Source: Morella rubra (taxonomy: Eukaryota > Streptophyta > Magnoliopsida > Fagales > Myricaceae). From it: 64,000 nucleotides of DNA. The notes beneath the pieces are model-generated. The model was not told the DNA's origin. It searched no databases and saw only the letters and a program-made list of their open reading frames with translations. Where the stretch lies: positions 2,206,776 through 2,270,775 of the forward strand of contig CM025853.1 in NCBI GenBank assembly GCA_003952965.2. Reading direction: 5' to 3'. Of this stretch, positions 37,960 to 49,573 are shown piece after piece (positions within the stretch are counted from its first letter, which is position 1; each line of letters begins with the position of its first letter). The translations under genes and the position numbers were made by a program.

Positions 37960-38822
37960 TTAGAATGACTCTGTCTCCTGGTACGCCTCGGGAATTAGTG
38001 AGTCGTCGCCCTCCTCAACAACATCATCTACCACCATCGGAACTTCCTCAATGCTTCTGTTGGTCACCCTTTGTACGACACGCCAAAGACCTCTATATTT
38101 GGGATCACCCAAGTAGAATACTTGACTCACCTGAGTCGCCAATACAAACGGATCATCCTTATACCACAAATGAGACGTATTAACAATTGTGAAGTGCCAT
38201 CGGTCTGAATGCCATTGACCCCATCACCAACATTAAACCAATCACACTTAAAGTCGTACCATGAGCCTTGCCCGCTCAAAAGTCGACTCCATCATGCGTT
38301 TCCTCGGGTCGATGTTGTAGGCCATTATGAGGTGCAACATCCTGAATAAGTCATTCAGGGTCTTGTGCACTATGTACGGCGCTCCCGGCACATTCTCCTC
38401 GCTCTCGGTGCAGAGCTGGAAGAGGTCGAAGGGATAGAGCGGGGCTAGGTCCTCCAACTTAGAATTGCCATCCTTGGGCCGAGGGAGCCCGAGGAACTCG
38501 GCAATCCGCTGGGCAGAAAAAGTGACTGTGACGTCCCGAACCGTCACATCGTAAAAGTCCTACAAGAAAACCAGTAATCATTAATTTACGTGTTACAAAC
38601 AATAAATAAATAAAAAATATTAAATAACAATTAATTATCATGTACCACCCAGTGCGTGAGCTGCTCCATCTGCCCTACATAAAAGGCCCGGACTACTAGC
38701 AATGAGATCGTGCCAGACTGAGCTGTCATGGGATCCCAACCCTGAGAGTGGATAACATCGTATATGGTCCTACCCTCAAAGTTGAGCCCCTGGAGCTCCA
38801 ACGGCCGAGCCTCCCTCTCCAT
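37960..38822 (-). pseudogene. Chimeric CACTA gene: plant transposon-protein domain joined to DUF4216 tail
   Basis: On the minus strand the first part (38822-38248) reads GLNFEGRTIYDVIHSQGWD, an intron, then DFYDVTVRDVTVTFSAQRIA and FLGLPRPKDG. This resembles the 'putative plant transposon protein' domain. It then joins a DUF4216-like C-terminus (about 38268-37960) with WYDFKCDWFNV, TSHLWYKDDPFVLATQ and VFYLGDPKYRGLWRVVQ, the usual tail of TNP2-type CACTA transposases. The catalytic TNP2 core that should precede DUF4216 is absent. A stop in one frame and a frame change lie at the join. I infer that an internal deletion replaced or removed the transposase core. Confidence 0.68.
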
Positions 38823-38959
38823 TTAGACCGAGCGGCCCAAAATCAACTAACGGCGCTCCTATACTGTCACAGGCTGGTCCGCGTCAGCCAAGCTGTGTCT
38901 AGCACGCTTTCCACAATCCATTCTTGTCTAAAACCTGAAATTGAAGCAAAAAAAAAATT

Positions 38960-40480
38960 TCTGTCGCAGCCGGTTCTAACTTGTAAATAAAAGGTTCAAA
39001 CCTAAATGAAAAAATAAAACCAAAAAAGACATAGGTTCTAACCTGTATGTATAAGTGCCAACCTGTTTAATAAGTTCTAACCACTTATAAAAAAAAGGTT
39101 CTAACCTGTATGGTTTTGATTCTAACATTGAAGTAACCAGTTCTAACCTCTTACGAATAAACACAACCCGTTCTAACCAAAAATAAGTTTGAACCTAAAT
39201 GAGAAAATCATAACACAAAAGACACCAGTTTTAACCTATTAAATCTGTTCTAACCTGTTTCTAAACAGGTTCTAACCTATTTCGAATGCACACAACCCGT
39301 TCTAACCTATATAATACACATTCTAACTGGAAACAATTTGGTTCTAACCTAAAAAACTAAGGTTTTAACCTGAAATTATGTCGTTCTAAGCTTTTCAAAA
39401 CAAGTTCTAATGAGTTCTAAACAATTCGGCCAACCCGTTCTAAGGCCTACATAAAAGAGTTAGAACCACATGCAGGACGCCGTACAGGTTCTAACTTGTA
39501 TAAACATGTTAGAACGTGTTCCGGGACCAGTGTCAATGCCAACCTATCTCGGCCATGCCCACAGTGCAGGAACCTCCACACAAGACGGGGGTTCCTGCAA
39601 AAATATCATCGTGGGCCGCGCAACCCACGGTGGCCTCATTGGGCTATGGTTCCTCTACCAGCATGGCAGAAAATCACTGGTAAATAACTGTAAAAAAAAA
39701 CAACACCAACAAACCAAAAAAAATTGGATTTTTGGGGCTTACAGGAGAAGCGGGGTGGAGACGAGAGAGGCACGGGCGAACCGTCGCAAACGGCGGCGAC
39801 AGAAGGGTGGTAGCTACTCTTGGGTGGCATTTGGAAGGGAGATTTTGTGCGAGAAAGCGATGGATTTCGTCCCTCGAGAGAGAATGGGTTCAACTAAAAT
39901 AATCAGTCAAACCGGTTCGAATAGTTTAGAACGCGTTAGAACCTCTTGGGGACACACGTCAAGCGTGGGCCGTTTGGAATTCCGTCCAAACCGGTTCTAA
40001 GTTATTCATTTTAAGTTCGAACGTATTCGATATTGGAAGAGCGGGAGTCTTAAACATTACGAACTGGTTCAAACTTCATAATTTCCGGTTCTAACCCTTA
40101 CCTCTAATAAGTTCGAACTTGATAATTAGAGGTTACAACCGTTTTGGCCAATAGCTGGTTCGTACGGGTTCCAATAAGGTTCTAACCTGTCAAACCAACA
40201 CGTTCGAACGGTTTTATACGGGTTAGAACTATTTAGGACCACGTGTCGATTCGTCATTATGTCATCTCTAAAATGAAACCGGTTCTAATGTATTAATTAT
40301 AGTTCGAACCTCTGCGTCACAGGAAGACAAGGTGTCGTGCACTTTCAATTAACCAGTGCGAACCTATTAGGATTAAGTGCGAATTGTTACTTGTTCCAGG
40401 TGCGCACCGGTTACTTTTAGGTTCGAACGTACTTATTAGGTTGGAACAAAATTACTATATGTTCGAACCTATAACGTTTT
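38960..40480. repeat. Right subterminal repeat array of the CACTA
   Basis: It has the same GGTTCTAACC/GGTTCGAACC units as the left array, covering about 1.5 kb. An interruption of unique sequence (about 39530-39900) on the minus strand looks like a CT-rich leader exon with a GTAAG-type donor, presumably the 5' end of the transposon gene. Open frames in this stretch are not convincing proteins. Confidence 0.75.
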
Positions 40481-40737
40481 TAGGGACGAACAATTTCCGT
40501 CCCTAAAATCTTCCCGCCATGTAGTGGGAAAATGTTAGGGACGGGATAGTCCTGTTCGTCCCTAAAAGGTGGACATTTAGGGACGAACATGTTGAATTAT
40601 GTCCCTAAAAGGATCCTTTTAAGGACGAACGTTTGTGTCCGTCCCTAAGATGTGCCATGTCGATGGATTTATGGACGGATGCTTTTGTCCGTCCCTAAAA
40701 TCGTTCGTCCCTAAAACACAATTTTCTACTAGTGTCC

Positions 40738-42989
40738 GTTAGTTGAAGTTATAATATTATCATTAAGACTATGACCATGATCCGTTAGTTGAACCCCATG
40801 CATAAAGTCGATGGACTTTGGCTGTTTCACTCTTGTACGCCATAGTTATAATAGGATGTCATAGCGAGCTATATATAATATACAAACAGCATAGCTTCAA
40901 AGACACGATCAATTCCTTCCTAGTTAAATTCTCTTAGGATCTATTATTATAATAAATTGGCTTAATTAATGTACAGATCTTTATGGTATTGACTTTTACA
41001 ATTTAAGTCTATGAAGTATTGATGATATATTTGTGAACTAAATCGATCCTTCCATCCAACTACAGTTAATTGACACTTATAACGGAAAGGTGCCTACGTG
41101 ACTTCGATGGACTTGGCCTGTTTCACTCTTGCACACCTAGTTAATAATAAGATGAGTCATAGCAATCTATTATATAATATATATATATATAGAAAGAACA
41201 GCAATTCGAAGCACTATCAATTTCTTCCTTAAATTGTATTTCGGAAGCTGCACGCAATCAGTTCTAATATATATATATAATACTTAGGATCTACTATATA
41301 TTATAATAAATTATATATTAATTTTTGTATGAATTTGGACGAAACATGACTTTGTATGGTAATAATTAACGGCTAGCTTGGATCCTTTTAGCACAGATGT
41401 AAGAGGTTTAGATATTTCCTAAATCTCATTTTATTTAATGACGACTGGTCTAAATAGTGTACATACAGTTGGGAGCCCACTGGTTACACTTCCTCACCCA
41501 ACAATATTATGTGTTCCTGTAGTACATATATATGTCACATGACGTCTTTTCCCACGCACAATTTTTCGAACCACGACGGAAGCCAACTAATACATTACAC
41601 GTCAACCGTTCAATAGATCGACACATTCCAATCTCTATTTAGAATTGTTGCTAATAGGAAAAAACTAAATTTTATTTTTTGAATTATATTATTTAATAAA
41701 AATATTATTAAAAAATGACACAGTGATGATGATCAGGATGTATAGATGAAAAAAAACTCTCCTTAATTTTGATATGAGATCACGGATTTTTTTATCACCA
41801 TAATATAAAACTAATTGGAAAGTGACGTGATAATAATTTGTTTTCCTTCACTTTCGCAAGTCAAGATGATAGCGATTTAAGAACAATTGTTGTCCAGAAT
41901 TATTCTATAGAAGATATATAAAACTCGATCATGCAGCATGCCCATATAGACTTTTTGCAGATTATCGGATCCAAGTTGGTACGTAGGTAACTTAAAGTTT
42001 GTTTACTAAAATTTTAGGGGGCTCTGTTGGTCTTCTTTTAGGCTATTACGTGTTAGCCTATTGTTTTGCAGATTCGATCATATGCATGCTACCCTATAGT
42101 TGGGAGCCCACTAGACCCAACTAGACTTTCTAGATTATTATTAGTGGGAAGATGAATACTGACTAATTAAAAAATAATCTTTCTCTATCTATCAAATTAT
42201 TCCTTTTCATTATAATAATCAAATCTTCTTTCTCTAAACACTTTTTAACCAACTCTCATAAACTATCTACACTTTGCCAATCAAACACCAACCTCACTCG
42301 ACAGTAAAACATTGGACCTGTAGTATATATGTCACATGAAATAACCCCTCTTTTAGGCTTCTACTAATAAGATTTCTATGAAACTGTATGAACCAAAAAC
42401 GTTGAACTTAAATGGAAGATTAATGGATGAACCGAATGAGCCTATGCTGATAGCCGCGGGCCAACCCCTTGACTGAAATGACACGAATATGTGACTTATG
42501 AGACAAAATTGTTACCTGAAAAATAGATGCCAAACTAGCACAGAGCGCCAGCAATTGAGTTGGGCTCGGGATTAGCTTCTTTCTTTTTGTCAGACAGGCC
42601 CTACTCCATTGTTTTGACCCATCAAACTTACGGCTTAAAAGGCCCAATTAGATCTTAAAAGGCCTCAAAAATATTTGCAGATCATATCGTTGGATTGGAT
42701 TTTACAAAATTTTAAGGCTTAAATATCTTACACCTGTTTATGTTTGAGGGCGTTGACATTGCACATTAATATTTTATTATTTAGATTTTGAGCCTATTAT
42801 ATTATTTTTTCTAATAATTTGCACTTTATAGTGAAATTTAACTTCAAATTAGAGTAAGAGTAATCGTTTAACACGTATCTCTAGTTAGGAAGACTTGGAT
42901 TCTTTCTCACTTGAACGAGCTCTATTTTTTTGGCTCGAGTATTTGGATATTGCTCTCACTCTTTGACTTTTGTTGTGGAAATCTCACAG
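40738..42989 (+). other. Rest of intron 1 of OSC copy B
   Basis: Non-coding and AT-rich, collinear with copy A intron 1 (21440-23348). A block at about 42130-42300 has no counterpart in copy A and may be a small insertion. The intron ends with the acceptor ATCTCACAG before exon 2. Confidence 0.7.
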
Positions 42990-45900
42990 CTTAAAAAGGA
43001 GAATCCGTACGAGCCAATTCCACCACCGGTGAAAGTGAAAGAAACAGAGGTGATAAGAGAGGAAGCAGTGGCAACTACACTGAGAAGGGCACTGACCCAT
43101 TTCAAATCGATTCAAGCCCATGATGGCCACTGGCCTGCTGAATTTGGTGGCCCCCAGTTTTTCCTTCAACCCTTGGTACCAGTTTTTCATGATATTGTTT
43201 TAACTTGGTATTTGTTTATACTTGTTTTTCTTTCGATAAGCAGAGGAATGTTTACACAACAATTACATTTCTAGACCTAATCGGGCCTATCTCCATTGGG
43301 ACCATTTCTCGAACCAGCTTTGACAACAATACTCCTAGCCACTTAAAAGGAAGAGAGAGAGAGAGAGAGAGAAGGGGGGTCAATTTATGTTTTCTTGTAA
43401 AAAAAAAAAAAAGTGAATAAGCTAATACAAAGTTGGACATGCAAACTAGCAAATTGTTGTAGATATGGCTGGCTACAAGGGAATGGCTGGATAAATCGAC
43501 CACTGACTTCATTGTTAAATGATTTATCTCACATAATTTAAATTATGAGCATATGCAGATAATGGCATTGTACATTACTGGAGATCTCAGTGCTATTTTT
43601 TCACGAGAACACATAAAGGAAAGTATTCGATACTTGTATAATAGTCAGGTATTTTTTTTTGTGTTCAGTTAACTTGAATCAGCCAGCCGAGCAGGCTTAC
43701 AAAACTCGAATTTTGGCTCAAGCCTAAATACAAATATCCCTTTGTTTATACACTTGACAGAATGAAGACGGAGGATGGAGTTTCCATCTAGCGGGTCAGA
43801 GCACAATGTTTGGGTCAGCTTTCAGCTATATTGCCTTAAGGATACTTGGAGAGGGACCTAAAGATGGTGAAGATAGGGCTATGGCTAGAGGCCGAAAATG
43901 GATCCTTGACCATGGTGGTTTAGTGGCAATGCCATCTTGGGGAAAGTTTTGGGTCTCGGTATGGCCTTTTACCAGCAATTTCTATGACATTTTTGAAGCA
44001 TTTCACTTGAGGTGTCCAAGGTGTTTAGCATGTATAGACAGAAGGGTCTTATTGTCTCTCTGTAAGTGAAGCCTGAAATGCAGCTTCTAATGTGTAGGTA
44101 TTAGGAGCATATGAGTGGTCCGGCTGCAACCCACTACCCCCAGAGTTCTGGCTTATTCCAAATATCTTCCCCCTTAATCCAGGTATTAGGAGCATGTGTC
44201 ACTCTTATTCTAGATGGATCCTATTGGATTGTATTTGACCCCCATGGCTTCATCTTATGAAATGCAGGAAAAATGTTATGTTACTGTCGCTTGGTCTACA
44301 TTCCAATGTCTTACTTATATGGGAAGAGATTTGTCGGTCCAATCACTGAGTTGGTTCAATCACTCAGACGAGAGTTATACAAGGAGCCTTACCATTTACT
44401 TAATTGGAATAAAGCTCGGTATACAGTTGCAAGGTTAGTTAAATCTATCTTTTTGCCTCTCTGTTTCCTGTCAAAAACATTCTGCTTCCTAGCAATTTCC
44501 ACAAATGCTCGCATGAAGTGCAAAAAACATAGAACTTACCTGACATGATAATTTAGGAGGATCTCTACTATCCGCATCCCTCATGCAAGATATGGTATGG
44601 GAGTTTCTTCACCATGTAGCAGAGCCTATTCTGAAGCGTTGGCCCTTTTCTATGTTGAGGGAGAAGGCACTAAAAGCTGCAATTGATCATATATATTACG
44701 AGGACGAGAACACCAGATACCTATCCATCGGGAGTGTAGAAAAGGTCAGTATATCGCAGGTTGAATAGAATGAAAGAAACAAGAAATCACAAAGTGTTTG
44801 AGGTATCATCAATGAACTAAATCAGCTGTACTAACTTTTCTTACAGGCATTATGTTTGATTGCCAGTTGGGTTGAAGATCAAAATTCAGAGGCATACAAG
44901 CTTCATTTAGCCAGAATTCCTGACTATTACTGGGTTGCCGAAGACGGATTAAAAATGCAGGTTGTATATATATAGGATCACCCCTAGCCTCTTTGAGCTA
45001 GTTGTCTCCTACGGGATAAGATTAAGAACATACTAACTGACAGTTCAATTTTGCATTGTAGAGCTTGGGCTGTCAGACATGGAATCTGGTGTTCGCTGTC
45101 CAAGCAATTCTCTCTTGCAATCTAATTGAAGAGTATGGGCCAACTCTTCGAAAAGCACATGACTTTTTGAAAGCTTCACAGGTAAGACTGTCAAATACCA
45201 ATTACATTGCTTTGGCAAGTAATGCTTTGAACTTAGTCGTGTTATCTTCTAGATCCGAGAAAACCCTTCTGGGGACTTCAAAGCTATGCATCGGCACATA
45301 AGTAAAGGATCATGGCCACTTTCAATGCAAGACCATGGTTGGCAAGTTTCTGATTGCACAGGAGAAGGTCTGAAGGTAATGCCTCTGAATTCTATCTAAA
45401 TACAAGTGTACAAAGCATAAATCACTCATGGTTTGTTTCTTTTCTTTTCTTCCTTTTTCCTTGGCAAATGCGAATTACAAACACATGTACACTTGGTACA
45501 CCAACACTTCCGGCATCATTATTTCTGCTCAAAACCTTTTTCTTTTTCAGGTCGCACTCCTGTTCTCACAGATGTCAACCGACCTAGTTGGGAAAAAACT
45601 GGAGACAGAGCGGCTTTATGATGCTGTGAATGTCATTCTTTCTCTACAAGTAAGAATTCAACTCATGAATTTAGTTTTGTTTCCTTCAACTAAAAAAAGT
45701 TCAAACTATGCTTGACCGGTAGATATCCATTTCACACTTATGTGTTTTATTACTTTTAATATCAATTGCAATACAGAGTAGCAATGGTGGTTTCTCAGCA
45801 TGGGAGCCTCGAAGAGCATTCCCTTGGATGCAGGTAACTTCTTCAACATAGATCAGTCTTTTGTCGTAACAATTGTGTCAACATCTCAAATTGCACATAT

Positions 45901-47459
45901 ATAGATACTTCAGTTCCTTTTTTATAACAAGAGTTCACTCTACCAACTCAACAATTAATTTACATGAATTTTATATTCTTTGACAGAAGTTCAACCCCAC
46001 AGAGGTCTTTGAGGATCCTCTATTTGAGCGAGAGTAAGATACTACAACTTCAGCAGAATAACAATTGCAACATTGATCATTTTTGCTTCCTAACATTAAA
46101 CCGTGTTACGTTAAAGATACATAGAGTGCACCTCATCCGCAGTTCAAGGTCTGGTACTGTTTAGGAAATTCTATCCTCAACATCGAACGGCGGAGATAAA
46201 CAACAGCATTTCCAGAGCCATTCAATACATCATAGACACACAAGAACCTGACGGATCATGGTAATATGTTGTAGCTGCAGATTTTATGTCATAGTGTCGA
46301 AGAAATACTGCTCACTATGTAGCTGCAGATTTTGCTAACTCCATCTAGTCAGAGAAAGTACGATAGCCTGTTATGGTTATAAAAGTAGAAGACAGCATCA
46401 ACTCTTGGTTTTTCTTCTTTCTTTTCTTCCGCTTATTGATAAGATTACGGGATGAGGAAACATCAGTACTTACGCAGGATTATAATTATACAGGTATGGT
46501 AATTGGGCGATTTGCTACACCTATGCTACATGGTTTGCAACAGAGGCACTGGCTGCCTGTGGAAGAACCTACCAAAATTGTCCTGAATTGCGGAAAGCTT
46601 GTGAGTTTTTGCTGTCAAAGCAGCTACCCAACGGTGGATGGGGAGAAAGTTACCTATCATGCCACAACAAGGTCTGGACAATTTGATTCAACAAGACGTG
46701 TTCTCAAAACCACAAAAAAAGGAAGGAAAATGAGAAGCCAGAACTAAAATGGGTTTTTTTTCGTGAAACAGGTGTGGACGAATACAGCCGGGGATCGAGA
46801 AAATGTGGTCCAGACTGCATGGGCTCTTTTATGCCTCATTCGTGCAGGACAGGTCAATCTATCAAATTTTCTCAGTTATTTACTTTTATTTGCATGGTCC
46901 AGGATTGCTATTGACTTTCTAGAAAGGCAAAAATTGAATGACTGCTTTTTGGAAGTCCAAACACACCCCGGCAAGCGACTGATTTTGATTCTTCCTAAAC
47001 TTAGGCCGACATTGATCCAACCCCAATTCATCGTGGAGTGAGGGTATTGATCAATTCACAAACGGAAGATGGTGACTTCCCACAACAGGTACTACTTCAT
47101 GCTCTAGCAAATCCAATATATTTGTTAAGGCAAAAGTGTTTATCTTGGTAATGCTGTTCTTGTCTTTCTTCTCCTCTGTTTTTAGAAAAATTTGTACACA
47201 CCACCTTTTGTTTTCAAGCATAATATAACCAATGGCTATTGGCAACAGGAAATCACCGGCATATATTTTAGGTACTGTGGACTAAACTACGCTGCATTTA
47301 GAGACATTTTCCCCATGTGGGCACTTGGAGAGTATCGGAGGCGAGTTCTGCTTGCATAATGCCCGAATGCATCAGCAAAAGTTTGCACATTGTAGTTCAC
47401 CAACCCAAATTACCAACTACCGTGCATAAGACTACCGAAAAATAGAATATAGACAATCC

Positions 47460-47770
47460 TCTTTTTGCATTTTGGAAAAGACGATGAAATGAACGAGTGA
47501 ATTCTCTCGTGTATTGAATGAGTTGTAAAAGTATTACAGAAGACTAAAATATATACGAGCTTGCGCAAGAATCGACGAATAACTGCCTCCTAGGTATTTA
47601 CAGAAATCCCAAGAAAACAGAAAAGATGCTAACAAACTTCAGCAGAGTTATTCTCTGTATCCAAGTGTTGGTGCGTACTGCCTTGCTGTAGAATGACGTG
47701 TGGGCTGTGCTGGGTTGCTGATTGAGATGCTGAGTTGGAGAATGGAGGTGATGACGAAACAGAGTGCAAT
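47460..47770 (-). mobile_element. Possible LTR fragment in the 3' flank of copy B
   Basis: About 310 bp are present here but absent from the same place after copy B' (50516-50522). On the minus strand the composition looks like a Copia-type LTR, but clear TG...CA ends and target repeats were not found. Treated as a tentative fossil. Confidence 0.35.
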
Positions 47771-47783
47771 AACCTATATATAT

Positions 47784-47804
47784 GCGTGTGTGTGTGTGTG
47801 TGTC
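47784..47804. repeat. (GT)n microsatellite
   Basis: A short GT/TG dinucleotide run lies after a TATATATA stretch in the 3' flank of copy B. Confidence 0.85.
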
Positions 47805-48101
47805 TTAGTAAATGTAGTTTCTTGTGAGACAAATTCCATGTCGTTCCGGTTTGAATAAGCATCTTCAAGAAAGAGCTACAGATATATGTAGGCTATGATT
47901 CCTTCATTGTCGATGAATGATATTAATTATGCCTTTTGAAAAAGATTATCTTTTTTGTTTTTCTTCATATGCTTATGATCAGTATTTGAGATTTTTGCCT
48001 CGACCAATTCCTTTGGAGGGTGGAGGCAAGGAGCGCAGTGCAGTAGAAATCCAATTCAATCCCTAGCCTTATCCAGGAGCTAGCTACAAGGAATCATAAT
48101 T

Positions 48102-48312
48102 TTTTTTCTTTTTTGTAATGAGGAAAAATCCTGTGCGGCAAGTCAACTAAATGAACTCATATAATACACAGGTAAACTCTGGGGGAGCTAGTGCAGACCT
48201 ATCCACGCCCCTGCGACTCCTATTTAAGTGGAGAATCTAACATGTGACCTGTGTGCCTAACCCACACAAGTACAAGCAAACCCTAACCACTAGAGCAAGC
48301 CCATGATGAATG
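48102..48312 (-). mobile_element. tRNA-derived SINE, about 211 bp
   Basis: Minus strand: the head GGGCTTGCTCTAGTGGTTAG resembles a tRNA 5' end with an A-box. A B-box-like GGTCACATGTTAGATTC follows, and the end is an A-rich tail after CATTACAAAAAAG. Flanking repeats GGAATCATAATT (48090-48101) and GGAACCATAATT (48313-48324) match at 11 of 12 positions. It is a different family from the SINEs at 8433 and 55901. Confidence 0.72.
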
Positions 48313-48739
48313 GGAACCATAATTGGCTGTTGTTCTTTTACCAAAAGCATCAAAGTGAACGCATGGGGCTGCTCAAGAAAAATGTTAGAACTATATATTA
48401 AGGACAAAAAAAAAAGGTTAGAAATTGAATGAAGGCAATTGTGGTAATCCACTAGTTAATAGGTTATTGATCCCTTCATTGTATATGAAATTATGAGCGA
48501 GCTGTAGGTAATCTTTTCTAGTCAATCTTTATTGATTTTCGAAATCTTTGTCCCTTATAACTATTTATTGACTCAGTATCAATAATTAATAGTGCTATAT
48601 ATATGTTGTCTCACAATTAGTCATTATATCAGCTTATATTATCCGTTCTTTACATATTTATTTAATTTATCTCATATCTAATTTTGCAAAAAAAGATGAT
48701 CATCCTACTTTTCATGCATGCATGGTCAAGTTCATTAGC

Positions 48740-49437
48740 ACTCATGCGTAATTCAGCGTAAACAATTAACTAGCGGACGTACGGGCCTCTCATAGAACTC
48801 CTGTAACTTGTTTTTCTCTCAGATCAAGAAGGGAATTGAGCTCTTTAATTATGTGAAAGATGCATGACGTGGCTTCATGTTGGCCTTCGGATTTAATATA
48901 TCACATGTGCCCTTTATCTATTTAAAAACCGGCGGAAATAAGAAGAGCATAAACAGGAGTTGAGCCGCTGTTGGTACTACAACAGAAAGTGATAAGCGTT
49001 TGAACAGTAAGTGATAAACGTTTCAAAAGATTACTAACCATTCTAAAGGTCATGTGTGTGTTCGAACAGAATTTTAGGGCTGATAAATTTGTTCATAAAA
49101 AGCTTTTTTTTTTTAGACAGCATACAATTTCGTCCCAAATAATCAATTTTTTTTTTTTTTTTTTACAAAAGTTTCCGTCCTATAAAGAAAAAAATTGTTG
49201 CAAAAAGAAGTTATTGGACAGTTTTCGTCCCCAAAAACACTCTTCCCCTAAAATCTGTCCCCCAAAAAGTTAAATTTATTGTATTGCGGGTGGGTGAAGC
49301 TCTTCACACTTTCCAAATCATAGTTAGTAGCTTCTCGTAATAACGTAGTACTGGCGGTTCAAAGTCCACACCTAATATTTGTTGAATGAACAGCTCCGGC
49401 GTGTAACACGTAATTAGTTGCCTCTTGGACTGGAATG
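48740..49437 (+). promoter_or_regulatory. OSC promoter-side segment fused to copy B'
   Basis: The segment from AACAATTAACTAGCGGACGT to ACACGTAATTAGTTGCCTC is homologous to the upstream regions of copies A and C. It lacks the SINE and never reaches the TATA box. At about 49428-49438 it switches directly into OSC intron 14 sequence. It also carries an insertion at about 48971-49287. Confidence 0.65.
48971..49287. mobile_element. Possible small CACTA-like element
   Basis: This insertion is not present in the homologous upstream region of copy C (about 56166-56176). One end reads TACTACAACAG and the other, inward, CAATACAATAAA, which could be decayed CACTA termini. The interior has repeated TTTCGTCCC-type motifs typical of CACTA subterminal regions. 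The ends are too degenerate for certainty. Confidence 0.4.
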
Positions 49438-49573
49438 TACGGTAGCCTGTTGTAGTTATAAAAGTGGAAGACAGCATCAGCTCTTGGTTTTTCTTCTTTC
49501 TTTTCTTCCGCTTAATGATAAGATTACGAAATGAGGAAACATTCGTCCTCACGCAGGATTATAATATATACAG

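Larger units (their letters stand above)
34882..40734 (-). mobile_element. CACTA (En/Spm) transposon, 5853 bp, in copy B intron 1
   Basis: Ends are CACTCGTAGAAA at the left and, inward from the right, CACTAGTAGAAA. The 3-bp target duplication TCC is exact (34879-34881 and 40735-40737), and the sister intron of copy A has the uninterrupted site near 21550. Next to each end are repeats of TTTTAGGGACG(G/A)A. Further in lie dense subterminal repeats of the palindrome-like GGTTCGAACC/GGTTCTAACC. Its genes run on the minus strand and are defective, so it is probably non-autonomous. Intact ends and target duplication suggest an insertion younger than the A/B duplication. Confidence 0.95.
33448..47359 (+). 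pseudogene. OSC copy B, complete 18-exon gene with two 1-base deletions
   Basis: Exons: 33448-33642, 42990-43175, 43559-43648, 43761-43958, 44098-44182, 44268-44433, 44557-44744, 44847-44960, 45062-45181, 45253-45375, 45551-45649, 45777-45833, 45987-46033, 46117-46260, 46494-46671, 46772-46852, 47005-47088, 47249-47359. All introns are GT-AG. The start is [10 protein letters not shown] and the end is YRRRVLLA, so the undamaged length would be about 755 residues, normal for a plant OSC. MLCYCR (exon 6) and SDCTGE (exon 10) are present. Two single bases are missing relative to A and C: one in the last codon of exon 6 and one in a C-run early in exon 7. Together they shift the frame and bring a stop in exon 7. 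The rest is clean, so this is either a very young pseudogene or an assembly error. Intron 1 is 9.3 kb because of a CACTA insertion. Confidence 0.85.

Noticed and set aside
39470-40000. 176-codon plus-strand open frame in the CACTA
   Set aside because: It runs antisense to the transposon genes, through subterminal repeats and a CT-rich leader, without recognisable motifs.
34990-40480. Repeated GGTTCGAACC as tRNA B-boxes
   Set aside because: No A-box or cloverleaf accompanies them. Number, orientation and position fit CACTA subterminal repeats.
46373-46747. 124-codon frame over the copy B exon 15 region
   Set aside because: It reads intron 14 and exon 15 in a wrong frame. The real exon is 46494-46671 in another phase.
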